The notes beneath the pieces were generated by a model. It saw only the letters and a program-made list of their open reading frames with translations. It was not told where the DNA came from and made no database searches. From contig CAYRYU010000081.1 in NCBI GenBank assembly GCA_964428355.1, forward strand, positions 1-32,064: a DNA stretch of 32,064 nt, in the 5' to 3' direction. Source of the DNA: CAYRYU01 sp964428355. GTDB lineage: Bacteria; Muiribacteriota; Ozemobacteria; Ozemobacterales; Ozemobacteraceae. A program made the position numbers and the translations under genes. Shown here in pieces: positions 16,210 through 24,592 of this stretch; position 1 is the stretch's first letter; each line of letters begins with the position of its first letter.

Positions 16210-17553
16210 ATGAAAAGGCTGTGTTGTCTGTTCGGTCTCGTCCTGATCGCTTCCCTGATTTCGATACCCTCCTACGCCGCCCAGAAGGAATGGACCTGGA
16301 TGGTATTCCTGAATGCGGACAACAACCTGGATTCCTGCGGCGTCGACGACCAGAACGAGATGGCCAAGGTCGGAAGCAACGATTTTCTGAACATCATCTC
16401 CCTGATCGATCGCGAGAATGGCCCCGCCACCCTCAACTACATCGAGAAAGGCAAGATCAAGAAGCTCAAGGACATGGGCGAGCTCGACATGGGCGACTAC
16501 AAGGTCATGGTCAAGTTCGTGAAGGACATGGTCGCGGCATACCCGGCCAAGCACTACGCACTCATCGTCTGGAACCACGGCTCGGGCTGGGACAAAGCCA
16601 AAGCCGCCACCCTCAAGGGCATCTCCTATGACGACTCCACGGGGAACCACATCACCACGGCCCAGCTTGGAACCGCAATGAAGGAGATCAAGGGGATCAT
16701 CGGTCACAATCTCGACATCTTCGCGATGGATGCATGTCTGATGCAGATGATCGAGGTGGCTTACGAAGTGCGCGCGAGCTGCGATTTCGTTCTGGCTTCC
16801 GAAGAGACCGAGCCGGGTGACGGGTATCCCTACGACGAGATGCTGGCGGGCCTGAAGAAGGGCATGACCCCGGCCGACTTCTGCAAGCACCTGGTCAAGG
16901 CCTACTGTGCTTCATACAACGGCGGTTCCCAAGGTTCCGAAGCTTCGACCCAGTCTGCAATCGACTGTTCGAAGCTCGATGCGCTTCGCGCCGCTCTCGA
17001 CGGGTTTGCCAAGGTCGCGATCGCGGGGAAATTCGCCCCTCAATTCAAGACCGCCCTCGACAAGGTCCAGGAGTTCTACTATTCCGAGAACAAGGATTTC
17101 CTCCACCTCGTCCAGCTCCTGAAGGGCAGCATCGAGGACCAGGATTTCCAGAAGGTCGCCAAGGCTCTCGAAGCCGCTCTCAAGGTTGCCATCATCGCCA
17201 ACGGAAATGTCGAAAGCTCCATGGCCAACGCGTTCGGACTTGCAGTCTACTTTCCGACCTCGTCCTACAGCTTCTCTTCCAATTACAGCCAGCTGGCATG
17301 GGCGAAAGACTCCATGTATGACGAGATGGTCCAGGACTATTACAAGAAATCCAATTCCAACATCGTCGACGACGTGGAAAATGGCGACACATCCTCCCTT
17401 TACGGTTTTGTCAGCACCGCAAACGCCAATAACCGCGAAGTCTCCGCGGATCTCATCAGCAAGCTCAACTTCCGGCTCCACTCAGAGGGCAACCTCAACC
17501 GCTCCCTACTCGACACGGTCTCGGGCCTCGTGCAGGAACTCAAGTCCAGGTAA
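16210..17553 (+). CDS. exported clostripain-like cysteine peptidase (family C11)
   Basis: A 447-residue protein with a signal peptide (residues 1-24, cleavage after SYAA). The C11 domain begins with EWTWMVFLNADNNLD. The catalytic dyad is His123 in WNHGSGW and Cys176 in MDACLMQM, with ISYDDSTGNHIT between them. C11 enzymes cleave after Arg or Lys and are often self-processed and calcium-dependent; these are family properties and are not visible here. The C-terminal half (about 215-447) contains alpha-helical segments and a second sheet-like block and is of normal length for bacterial homologues. AAGGAG precedes the ATG by about six bases. It has its own promoter and a strong terminator, so it is a single-gene unit divergent from the metalloprotease lipoprotein. 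Confidence 0.93.
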   Translation: MKRLCCLFGLVLIASLISIPSYAAQKEWTWMVFLNADNNLDSCGVDDQNEMAKVGSNDFLNIISLIDRENGPATLNYIEKGKIKKLKDMGELDMGDYKVMVKFVKDMVAAYPAKHYALIVWNHGSGWDKAKAATLKGISYDDSTGNHITTAQLGTAMKEIKGIIGHNLDIFAMDACLMQMIEVAYEVRASCDFVLASEETEPGDGYPYDEMLAGLKKGMTPADFCKHLVKAYCASYNGGSQGSEASTQSAIDCSKLDALRAALDGFAKVAIAGKFAPQFKTALDKVQEFYYSENKDFLHLVQLLKGSIEDQDFQKVAKALEAALKVAIIANGNVESSMANAFGLAVYFPTSSYSFSSNYSQLAWAKDSMYDEMVQDYYKKSNSNIVDDVENGDTSSLYGFVSTANANNREVSADLISKLNFRLHSEGNLNRSLLDTVSGLVQELKSR

Positions 17554-17571
17554 TTCGTTTCGAACCGTCTG

Positions 17572-17600
17572 AAGACCCCACCTTCGGGTGGGGTCTTTTT
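17572..17600 (+). terminator. intrinsic terminator of the C11 peptidase gene
   Basis: An 11-bp GC-rich stem (17572-17582 with 17587-17597) is closed by a TTCG tetraloop and runs straight into a T-tract. It lies 18 bases after the TAA stop. It is a textbook rho-independent terminator. Confidence 0.92.
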
Positions 17601-17641
17601 TGTGGTTTTCTTTCGAAAATGAAACGTTTTTCCGCGGGAAC

Positions 17642-17650
17642 TGATAAGAT
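17642..17650 (+). promoter_or_regulatory. extended -10 promoter element
   Basis: TGA followed by TAAGAT (17645-17650) resembles the elements before 10241 and 19066. No convincing -35 is present. The predicted start near 17657 lies about 50 bases before the ATG at 17708. Confidence 0.42.
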
Positions 17651-17707
17651 ATGTGAAGAGGGACGGCCGAAAGCCGGCAAATCCGGATTTTCCAGGGAGG
17701 AAAGAAC

Positions 17708-18898
17708 ATGAAGGACATTGCATATCTGGGAAAACCCTGCTTCCTGACGATGGGAATCCTCTTTCTCGGATTCTTCCTTTGCGTGGCGCAATCCCCCGTC
17801 CTGGCACAGGACGACGAAGGATCATCCTCTTCGAATGAAGAGGCATACACTTCGGACGAAGGGGATTACGAACAGGACCAGGGCGGTTCATCACAGAACG
17901 AGGGGGATTTCACCTTCGAAGGCCCCCAGACCACGGTGGGGAATGACGGTTACGAAAGGGACGGCGAAAAGACCAACGGGTATGATTCCACCACCGGTTA
18001 CCAGGGAGAGAGCGAAAGCTATTCCGGCGACGACGGATACTATGAGGATGGATCCGCCAGGGGAAACTCATCCCCGAAGACCACCGAAGGAGCGATGGGA
18101 AAAGCCAACGAGATCATCCAGGATCTCTCGACCTCGGGAAATTCATCGAATTCCTCGTCCTCGATGTCACAGGACACGGAGGACACCTCCGCAACCGCCG
18201 ACGACCCTTTCGCCCAGACTGAATCAACACAGGTTTCCACCTCCGGTTCAACCGGTTCTTCGGGAACCGAAGGTTCCCCAGGATACTCCGAAAGCCAGAA
18301 ACCTGCGACCGATGTCTCCGGCAAGTCGATCGGCACACCCAAGGTCCAGGATCCCGCGGTAACGGCCGCGGGAACGGTCAAGACCATCGAAAAGGGAATC
18401 AAGGCGGCGAAGGACGGGTGGAAAGGCAAGACGCCCACCGATCTGATAACCGGAACGGCAATAACCCTCGGAGGCAAGGCGATCGGAAAGGAAGACGAAG
18501 TCAAGTCGACATATGAAGCGGTCAAAATGGGAATCAAGGGACCAGCGATGATTCCGACTCTTCCGATCAAGGCGGCGGCCGAACTGTTCGACAACGTTTC
18601 CAACATGGACAACGTCATGGACGCCTACCGCGATTCCGCCGGAGATTTCTACAAGCAGAACAAGGAGGCGATCCAGGCCGAAGCCGAGAAACGTGGTCTC
18701 AAGGTCGACGAGGCTACTTTCCGGGCCGGTGCGGGTGATGCCTCCTACGATTACGCGAGGAAATACTCCCAGTACAAGGAGAATATCAAATATTGGGGCT
18801 GGCTCAACTGGTTCGGGGACAACGTCGTCCCGCCCCAAAAACCCAACATAACAGCAGACAAGATTTTCGACCGGATCAAGTATCGCCAGCAGAGATAA
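17708..18898 (+). CDS. exported low-complexity Ser/Asp/Glu/Gly-rich protein
   Basis: A 396-residue protein that I do not recognise. The signal peptide has a hydrophobic core GILFLGFFLCVAQ and probably ends near VLAQ (residue 34). Residues 35-205 are low complexity, rich in Ser, Asp, Glu, Gly, Thr and Tyr with few hydrophobics, and are expected to be disordered and strongly acidic. From about 205 the composition changes to Lys/Ala-rich helical sequence (TVKTIEKGIKAAKDGWKG and onwards), ending with a basic aromatic tail (YWGWLNWFGDN then FDRIKYRQQR). GGGAGG eight bases upstream supports the start. It sits directly after the C11 peptidase but has its own promoter-like element. It could be an extracellular matrix-like protein or a protease substrate; neither is shown. 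Confidence 0.8.
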   Translation: MKDIAYLGKPCFLTMGILFLGFFLCVAQSPVLAQDDEGSSSSNEEAYTSDEGDYEQDQGGSSQNEGDFTFEGPQTTVGNDGYERDGEKTNGYDSTTGYQGESESYSGDDGYYEDGSARGNSSPKTTEGAMGKANEIIQDLSTSGNSSNSSSSMSQDTEDTSATADDPFAQTESTQVSTSGSTGSSGTEGSPGYSESQKPATDVSGKSIGTPKVQDPAVTAAGTVKTIEKGIKAAKDGWKGKTPTDLITGTAITLGGKAIGKEDEVKSTYEAVKMGIKGPAMIPTLPIKAAAELFDNVSNMDNVMDAYRDSAGDFYKQNKEAIQAEAEKRGLKVDEATFRAGAGDASYDYARKYSQYKENIKYWGWLNWFGDNVVPPQKPNITADKIFDRIKYRQQR

Positions 18899-18930
18899 CT
18901 GAGCAGGATTTCCATCCTTCTTTCCGTTTC

Positions 18931-18981
18931 GCCGACCGGGCCCCCCCCTTCCCCCCCCGAAATCGTGCCCGGTCGGCTTTT
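18931..18981 (+). terminator. terminator with a long C-rich loop
   Basis: GCCGACCGGGC (18931-18941) pairs perfectly with 18967-18977 (11 bp) and is followed by TTTT. The 25-base loop is unusual: two runs of C separated by TT. It ends the low-complexity protein gene. Confidence 0.8.
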
Positions 18982-19033
18982 CAATTCCGCCGCATTCTTC
19001 CGGCGGTCATCTGATTTGCCACCCGCCGTTGTT

Positions 19034-19062
19034 TTGCGGCCGAGACCCGGCGATGATATGAT
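19034..19062 (+). promoter_or_regulatory. promoter overlapping the start of the PilX-like gene
   Basis: TTGCGG (19034-19039), a 17-base spacer and TATGAT (19057-19062), the last preceded by TGA, form a good sigma70-type promoter. The expected transcription start (about 19068-19069) lies on the ATG GTG pair at 19066-19071, so the mRNA would have no leader. Confidence 0.6.
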
Positions 19063-19065
19063 GTC

Positions 19066-21105
19066 ATGGTGAGATCGAAGCGGGGCGTAGTCGAGTATCT
19101 GGCGATCCTGGTCCTCATCGTACTGGGGACCCTGGCCGTAGCATTCCACCGATTGGCCCGCCATGCGCAGGCGATGGCGTTCCGGTTCGAGATCAGCGAA
19201 ACCGTCCGGCAGACCAGCGAGTCGGCGATCGATGAAGCTTTCATGCGCCTTTTGAACGGGACGGCGAAGGCCGAGGTCAGCCCCGAGATGTTCTCCTGGT
19301 TCCTCGATCGTCGGAACTCCGACCTCTCGATCCCGGTTCCCATGACCGAGGAGCAAGCGAAGCTCGCGATAATCCGTTCGGATTTCGAGCCCGTGATAAA
19401 GGCTTCCGCCCGGCATATCGACTTCAGGGGTGAGGACAGCAGAGGCAACCGCTACTTTTCACGGGAAGGGGTTGGTACCATCGAACTGACCGTTTCGACC
19501 AGCTTGCGGCGGAACGGGAAGGCTTCCCCCATCGCCTGTACGATTTCCAGGCATCATGACTTCAAGATCGTCTCGGTCGTTTCTCCTGCCGACAATTCCA
19601 GTGCCCGCGACTCCTATGTCCAGAACTTCCTATTGGACTACGCGCTTTTTGTCAGGAAGGGTCTCGCCGAGTTCCGCCGCGATTCCGGAACGAGCCTCAA
19701 CAATGCCTCTGTCAGGATCACCCTGGACCAGGATGGGCTCCCCGCTCCAAACCGGGGAAAGGTTTTCATCGGGGGGACGACCAATCCCGAAGGTCCTTCC
19801 AGCGGCGCCCCGAATGAATCACCCAAAGGGAATTACGCATTCCTGAACGTCAACGAGAAGTTCCAAGCGATGATTCCGCGTTTCCCGCAAAAAGAGATAC
19901 TACGCATCAACCTCGACGAGTGCCTGAAACTCTTCCCCGAACTCGCCCCTTCCCGGGAGGCGATCCAGGGCATGGAGGGGGTCTTCCTCGCTCAGTTCGA
20001 ACCCCTGGTCAAGGATCCCTCAAAATACGTTCAGGGAGAGCTTTCGGGCCAGGAGCTCCGGGCCAAGAACGCTTTGCTGACTTCCCTTTCCGGGGCGGAA
20101 GCCAACCTCGACCCGGGCCTGGAACTTCTTTCCCGGGAGCCCACCTTCGCAGCCACTCCCGAGAACGCGAAAGGTATCTTCGAAGGAGCCCTGCGCCAGC
20201 GGTTCATGTATTTCGTCCATTTCTATCTCGACGCGTCCAAGGTATCGGGAGTGGTTCCCCAGGCTATCGAAGACCTGAAGAACCCGGGGAAGCACCTGGT
20301 GTGCGTTCCGATGCCCAACCCTCCGCCCCCGGAGGAACGGACCCGGAGTTTCCTCAGCGGCCTTCAGCAGCTCGAGGCGAAGAGAACCCCAGGGCAACCT
20401 TCCCTGCTCTCCCGCTTCAGTTCGGATTTCCTTTTCCAGGGCGGCCAGGACGGCGGAACGACCCCGATCAACGCATGTTTCCAGAAACCCCGATTTTTCC
20501 AACTTCAAGGCGAGCTTTCCGACATCACCGTCACGGGGAAGGACGGATTCCGCCCGTTCCGCCATGTCAATCTGTGGGCACGTCGCCTGAATGCGCCCCA
20601 GGAACTCGAGAAGTTCGGTTACATCGACAAGGCGAGGAACCGGCTCAACCTGCGTGGAATCGTGACCGTGAACGGGTATGTCGAGCTGGGCGAGGCCGGC
20701 GGGCAGCCCCTGGAGATCTGTGGCCAGGGAGTCATCATCGCCGACGGTTTCCGCATCCTGTCGGGCCTGAGAAAGATCGCTCCCAACGACATAGCGGTTC
20801 TCTACGCCCGTTCGGGGATGATCGAGATAAACACCAGGGAGGAGATCGAGGCCTCCCTTTTCGCCATCAACGACAGTCTCAACGGCATGGTAAAGCCCCT
20901 TGTCCCGGTGAAGCTGAAGGGAAGCCTCGCGGTCGATCTCCTTGATACCAACCGCTGGTCGAGGGCGGGGGAGAGCCTGCTCCGGTATGACCCGGTCTTG
21001 AAGCGGACCGATCCCATCTTCCAGATCAACATATCCCGCTGGGTGACCTTCACCCGCGTTACCGAAACCGACGAAAGCGGCTCGGTCTCCGGAGACACGC
21101 CTTGA
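19066..21105 (+). CDS. membrane-anchored protein with PilX/prepilin-like N-terminus
   Basis: A 679-residue protein. A basic start (MVRSKRG) is followed by one hydrophobic helix (residues 8-28, VVEYLAILVLIVLGTLAVAF), then a long extracytoplasmic part. This resembles the PilX-type N-terminus of type IV pilus minor components, but the Glu is at +3 after the Gly rather than +5, so prepilin-peptidase cleavage is doubtful. Near residues 535-600 there is a beta-solenoid-like stretch (LRGIVTVNGYVELGE, QGVIIADGFRILSG) resembling polymer-forming proteins. Exact function unknown. No Shine-Dalgarno is present at the ATG; an adjacent in-frame GTG at 19069 may be the true first codon of a leaderless mRNA. 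PurU follows after 36 bases and may share the transcript. Confidence 0.78.
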   Translation: MVRSKRGVVEYLAILVLIVLGTLAVAFHRLARHAQAMAFRFEISETVRQTSESAIDEAFMRLLNGTAKAEVSPEMFSWFLDRRNSDLSIPVPMTEEQAKLAIIRSDFEPVIKASARHIDFRGEDSRGNRYFSREGVGTIELTVSTSLRRNGKASPIACTISRHHDFKIVSVVSPADNSSARDSYVQNFLLDYALFVRKGLAEFRRDSGTSLNNASVRITLDQDGLPAPNRGKVFIGGTTNPEGPSSGAPNESPKGNYAFLNVNEKFQAMIPRFPQKEILRINLDECLKLFPELAPSREAIQGMEGVFLAQFEPLVKDPSKYVQGELSGQELRAKNALLTSLSGAEANLDPGLELLSREPTFAATPENAKGIFEGALRQRFMYFVHFYLDASKVSGVVPQAIEDLKNPGKHLVCVPMPNPPPPEERTRSFLSGLQQLEAKRTPGQPSLLSRFSSDFLFQGGQDGGTTPINACFQKPRFFQLQGELSDITVTGKDGFRPFRHVNLWARRLNAPQELEKFGYIDKARNRLNLRGIVTVNGYVELGEAGGQPLEICGQGVIIADGFRILSGLRKIAPNDIAVLYARSGMIEINTREEIEASLFAINDSLNGMVKPLVPVKLKGSLAVDLLDTNRWSRAGESLLRYDPVLKRTDPIFQINISRWVTFTRVTETDESGSVSGDTP

Positions 21106-21141
21106 GCAGCCAATTCCGCCGGTATTTTTCCGGGAGCAATC

Positions 21142-22017
21142 ATGTCGACTGAGCACCTTTCGTCACCAACCGCAACACTTCTCATCCATTGCCCAGATCA
21201 AAAGGGAATCATCGCAGCGGTGACGAACTTCATCACCACGAACAAGGGAAACATAGTCTATCTCGATCAGCACGTCGATCCCGACGAGAAAGTTTTCTTC
21301 ATGCGCCTGGAGTGGGAACTGGCTGATTTCGCCATCCCCAGGGAAACGATCGGGACAGTCTTCGGAAAGGCGATCGCATCTACCTTCGGAATGGAATGGA
21401 ACCTTTTCTTCTCTGATCAGAGGCCGCGGATGGCCATCTTCGTCTCGACGAAGCCGCACTGTCTTTATGACCTTCTTGCACGCTCGGAATCATCCGACTG
21501 GAAGGTCGATGTTCCCCTGGTCATCGGGAATCATGAGACCCTCGAGCCGGTTGCACGCCGTTTCGGTGTCGAGTTCCGCTGTTTTCCGGTCAAAGCCGAT
21601 TCGCGGGCAGAGCAGGAGAAGGCCGTTTCCGCGCTCCTGGCCGAGAAGCGCATCGATTTCGTCGTCCTTGCCCGATACATGCAGGTCATTTCACCATTCC
21701 TGATCGACCTTTTTCCCAACCGGATCATCAATATCCACCACTCGTTCCTCCCGGCGTTCCCTGGAGCGAAACCCTACCATTCCGCCCATCGGCGCGGAGT
21801 GAAGATCATCGGTGCAACCAGCCACTACATCACCCCCGTCCTCGACGAGGGGCCGATCATCGAGCAGGATGTCGAGAGGATCACACACCGTGATTCGGTC
21901 GGGAACCTCGCGCTGAAGGGCGAAGAGCTCGAGAAGCGGGTCCTTGCCAGGGCGGTGAAGCTCCATTTCGAGCACCGGATACTCGTCTACAGCAACCGGA
22001 CCATCGTCTTCTCCTGA
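21142..22017 (+). CDS. purU: formyltetrahydrofolate deformylase
   Basis: A 291-residue cytoplasmic enzyme that hydrolyses 10-formyl-tetrahydrofolate to formate and tetrahydrofolate, balancing one-carbon pools and supplying formate for purine synthesis. The N-terminal ACT domain (about residues 10-85; LLIHCPDQKGIIAAVTNFI) precedes a formyltransferase-fold domain (about 95-275) with RIINIHHSFLPAFPGAKPY and the downstream GATSHYITPVLDEGPII that carries the catalytic Asp. The Asn/His/Asp set of the family is complete. Length is normal for PurU. GGGAG precedes the ATG. The gene follows the PilX-like gene in the same direction without a terminator. The next gene, glutamine synthetase, has its own leader. 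Confidence 0.95.
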   Translation: MSTEHLSSPTATLLIHCPDQKGIIAAVTNFITTNKGNIVYLDQHVDPDEKVFFMRLEWELADFAIPRETIGTVFGKAIASTFGMEWNLFFSDQRPRMAIFVSTKPHCLYDLLARSESSDWKVDVPLVIGNHETLEPVARRFGVEFRCFPVKADSRAEQEKAVSALLAEKRIDFVVLARYMQVISPFLIDLFPNRIINIHHSFLPAFPGAKPYHSAHRRGVKIIGATSHYITPVLDEGPIIEQDVERITHRDSVGNLALKGEELEKRVLARAVKLHFEHRILVYSNRTIVFS

Positions 22018-22147
22018 TCATCCACTGCCCCGGTTCAGCGGTGAAGGATCACGGGAGCAGGTCGCACATTTGTGGGACATTCTGATGACCTTTTGCTGAA
22101 ATTCTTGAAAAAGTGGTCGTCAAAATGGCTATTTTTTGATTTTTGTA

Positions 22148-22175
22148 TTGCGTTTTTTCAAATTTTTCTTAAAAT
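22148..22175 (+). promoter_or_regulatory. AT-rich leader and candidate promoter of glnN
   Basis: The region 22018-22234 between purU and glnN is strikingly AT-rich from about 22090 compared with its surroundings. The best promoter fit is TTGCGT (22148-22153), 16 bases, TAAAAT (22170-22175). A second possible pair, TTGAAA (22105-22110) and TATTTT (22130-22135), has a 19-base spacer. No sigma54 element with correct spacing and no purU terminator were seen. Confidence 0.45.
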
Positions 22176-22234
22176 TAGGTGAATTCCGTTCGACATTCTT
22201 ATCACGACATCTATTCACGAAAGAGGAGAAACGA

Positions 22235-24340
22235 ATGGCACGGGCCACGAAAATTTTCGGGGAACTCACCTTCAACAAGGCTGTCATGCGGGAAAAGCTC
22301 AGCCGGGATGTCTACGACAAGCTGATATCCGTGATAACAACGGGACTCCATCTCGACGAGTCGATCGCCGAGGACGTGGCCCACGCGATGAAGGAGTGGG
22401 CGATAAGCCAGGGAGCCACCCACTTCACCCACTGGTTCCAGCCACAAAGGGGTGGAACCGCCGAAAAGCACGACGCGTTCATTAACTATACCGAAGAAGG
22501 AGATCTCATAGAGTCCTTCTCCGCCAAGCAGCTCATCCAGTCCGAACCCGACGCCTCGTCCTTCCCTTCGGGCGGAATCCGCTCCACCTTCGAGGCACGC
22601 GGCTACACGGCCTGGGACCCGACATCACCCGCTTTCCTCCTCGAGACCGGCAAAACCAGGACCCTGGTCATCCCCTCGGTTTTCCTTTCCTGGACCGGGG
22701 CCGTTCTTGACCAGAAGACCCCGTTCCTGAGGTCGTTGCGGGCACTCAACGATGCGGGAATCCGCCTGCAGAGAATGCTTGGAAACCGGCTGGCAAAGAA
22801 AATCGTTGTAAATGCCGGTCCGGAGCAGGAGTATTTCGTCGTTTCACGGAGGCTGTTCGAATCCCGGCCTGATCTGAGAATCTGCAACCGGACCCTCTTC
22901 GGGGCAAAACCCGCGAAGGGGCAGCAGATGGAAGACCATTACTTCGGTTCGATCAACCGCAAGATGCTCCGGTTCATGGAGGACCTCGACCACGAGCTCT
23001 ACCGCCGCGGAATTCCGGCCAAGACCAGGCATAACGAGGTTTCCCCGAACCAGTTCGAGATCGCGCCGCTCTACGAAGAGGCCAACCTCGCCATCGATCA
23101 CAACCTCCAGCTGATGGACATCATGAAGAACGTGGCCCAGAACCACGACCTGGTCGCTATCCTTCACGAGAAGCCATTCGCCGGGGTCAACGGCTCGGGA
23201 AAACACGTGAACTGGTCGGTAGGCGACAACACCGGGTCCAACTATCTCGAACCGTCCGCTTCCCCGCTGAAGAACATCACCTTTCTCATCACGCTCGGCG
23301 CAGTCCTTCTTGGAGTCGACACCTACGGAGGGCTGCTCCGGGCATGCGTTGCCGACGCGGGAAACGATCACCGCCTCGGTGCGAACGAGGCCCCGCCAGC
23401 CATCATGTCCATCTACCTTGGGGAATACCTGACGAAACTACTCGACGAGATCCAGGAACTCGGAAAGATCACCGAGGCTTCGGTGGCGCACATCAACATG
23501 GGAGTCCGGAACCTTCCCCGCATCGCCCGCGACTACTCGGACCGAAACCGGACATCACCGATCGCCTTCACCGGCAACAAGTTCGAGTTCCGCGCCGTCG
23601 GCTCCTCCCAGAACACCTCCGAGGCATGCACGCTTCTGAACCTGCTTGCCACATACGGTTTCTACATAATCGAAAAGAAGATGGCGGCTCTCGACAACCA
23701 GATGGAGGTGAAGGAGAAGGCCATTCATGTCCTGAAGGACGTTTTCAAAGCGACGCGCCGCGTCCGCTTCGAAGGAAACGGATACTCCCAGGAATGGCAC
23801 AGGGAGGCAAAGAAGCGCGGCCTGCCGAACGCCCCGAACACTCCCGAGGCACTGGAAACCTACCTCGAAAACGACGTGATCCAGCTCTTCGAAAAGTCAC
23901 GGGTGCTGAACGAAAGGGAGATAAAGGCCAAGGTCGAAATCAAGCTCGAGACCTACATAAAGACCAAGGAGATCGAATACAAGACCGCGATGAACATGGC
24001 CAGGACCCTGATCATCCCAGCACTCACCAAGCAGATCGGGCTGACCGCACAGGCCGCGACGATGTCAAAATCAGCCGGAATCGGATTCCCCCTCCTCGTG
24101 AAGGAGCTTAAGCAGTTCGAAAGCCTTTTCGTCAGGGTGAAGGAAGCCGCTGCTGCGCTGGAAGCCGTCCTGGAAAAGGCCCACACGGGAAAGCCCCCCC
24201 ACGATGCCGCCCGTTTTCTCGCGAAGGAGGGTGAAGCCGCGCTCCGAACCTTGCGGGAAGCCGTCGACACCGCCGAGGAGGTCGTCGCCGCGGAGCTCTG
24301 GCCCATGGCGAAATACCAGGAGCTCCTGACGGTTCTCTGA
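22235..24340 (+). CDS. glnN: glutamine synthetase type III
   Basis: A 701-residue GSIII enzyme (ATP + glutamate + ammonia to glutamine), close to the usual 700-730 residues for this class. Recognisable GSIII blocks are NAGPEQEYFVV (glutamate binding), RHNEVSPNQFEIAPLYEEAN, HEKPFAGVNGSGKHVNWS and FTGNKFEFRAVGSS. The C-terminal third is helical (from about residue 550), as in other GSIII proteins that form dodecamers. The ATG at 22235 has the Shine-Dalgarno AGAGGAGAAA upstream and begins the conserved region; the longer frame reaches back to 22136 through AT-rich leader sequence and is rejected. No other nitrogen-assimilation gene (amtB, glnB, gltBD) is next to it, so its regulation cannot be read from context. 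Confidence 0.96.
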   Translation: MARATKIFGELTFNKAVMREKLSRDVYDKLISVITTGLHLDESIAEDVAHAMKEWAISQGATHFTHWFQPQRGGTAEKHDAFINYTEEGDLIESFSAKQLIQSEPDASSFPSGGIRSTFEARGYTAWDPTSPAFLLETGKTRTLVIPSVFLSWTGAVLDQKTPFLRSLRALNDAGIRLQRMLGNRLAKKIVVNAGPEQEYFVVSRRLFESRPDLRICNRTLFGAKPAKGQQMEDHYFGSINRKMLRFMEDLDHELYRRGIPAKTRHNEVSPNQFEIAPLYEEANLAIDHNLQLMDIMKNVAQNHDLVAILHEKPFAGVNGSGKHVNWSVGDNTGSNYLEPSASPLKNITFLITLGAVLLGVDTYGGLLRACVADAGNDHRLGANEAPPAIMSIYLGEYLTKLLDEIQELGKITEASVAHINMGVRNLPRIARDYSDRNRTSPIAFTGNKFEFRAVGSSQNTSEACTLLNLLATYGFYIIEKKMAALDNQMEVKEKAIHVLKDVFKATRRVRFEGNGYSQEWHREAKKRGLPNAPNTPEALETYLENDVIQLFEKSRVLNEREIKAKVEIKLETYIKTKEIEYKTAMNMARTLIIPALTKQIGLTAQAATMSKSAGIGFPLLVKELKQFESLFVRVKEAAAALEAVLEKAHTGKPPHDAARFLAKEGEAALRTLREAVDTAEEVVAAELWPMAKYQELLTVL

Positions 24341-24430
24341 CAAATTGGATTTCCCCAGGCCCATAAACCGCGCTGGAAGATGCCCTTCCCAGGAGGCCCG
24401 GCCTCGGGGCTTTCGGATGGGCATCGGCTG

Positions 24431-24462
24431 GGCTGCGCCGGGTGACATTACCCGGCGCAGCC
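24431..24462. repeat. 13-bp perfect hairpin downstream of glnN
   Basis: Bases 24431-24443 are the exact reverse complement of 24450-24462, with a six-base loop GACATT. There is no T-tract after it, so it is not a standard intrinsic terminator. It could be an mRNA 3'-end stabiliser or a REP-type repeat. Apart from it and the promoter at 24517, the 24341-24592 gap shows nothing. Confidence 0.65.
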
Positions 24463-24516
24463 GGGTCGGGGAATACTTCCTGCCTCTTCCCATGACCCCG
24501 GATTACTGAACGGATA

Positions 24517-24545
24517 TGGACAAAAATCCGTCCGGAAGCTATCAT
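24517..24545 (+). promoter_or_regulatory. sigma70-type promoter of the kinase gene
   Basis: TGGACA (24517-24522) and TATCAT (24540-24545) are separated by 17 bases. Transcription from near 24552 would give a leader of about 40 bases before the ATG at 24593. Confidence 0.6.
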
Positions 24546-24592
24546 CTTCCAGACCCGCCCAGGAACTGGCGGGCTCTGGGAGGGGTTTCTTC

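Noticed and set aside
19084..19128. Classical type IV prepilin cleavage motif in the 679-residue protein
   Set aside because: After the Gly the Glu is at +3 and not at +5, so only a PilX-like resemblance is claimed.
20020..21156. A 378-codon minus-strand frame opposite the PilX-like gene
   Set aside because: Low-information sequence with no motif, fully overlapping a plausible sense gene and the purU start region.
22075..22100. sigma54-like TGGGAC ... TTTTGC upstream of glnN
   Set aside because: The GG and GC elements are 19 bases apart instead of 10.
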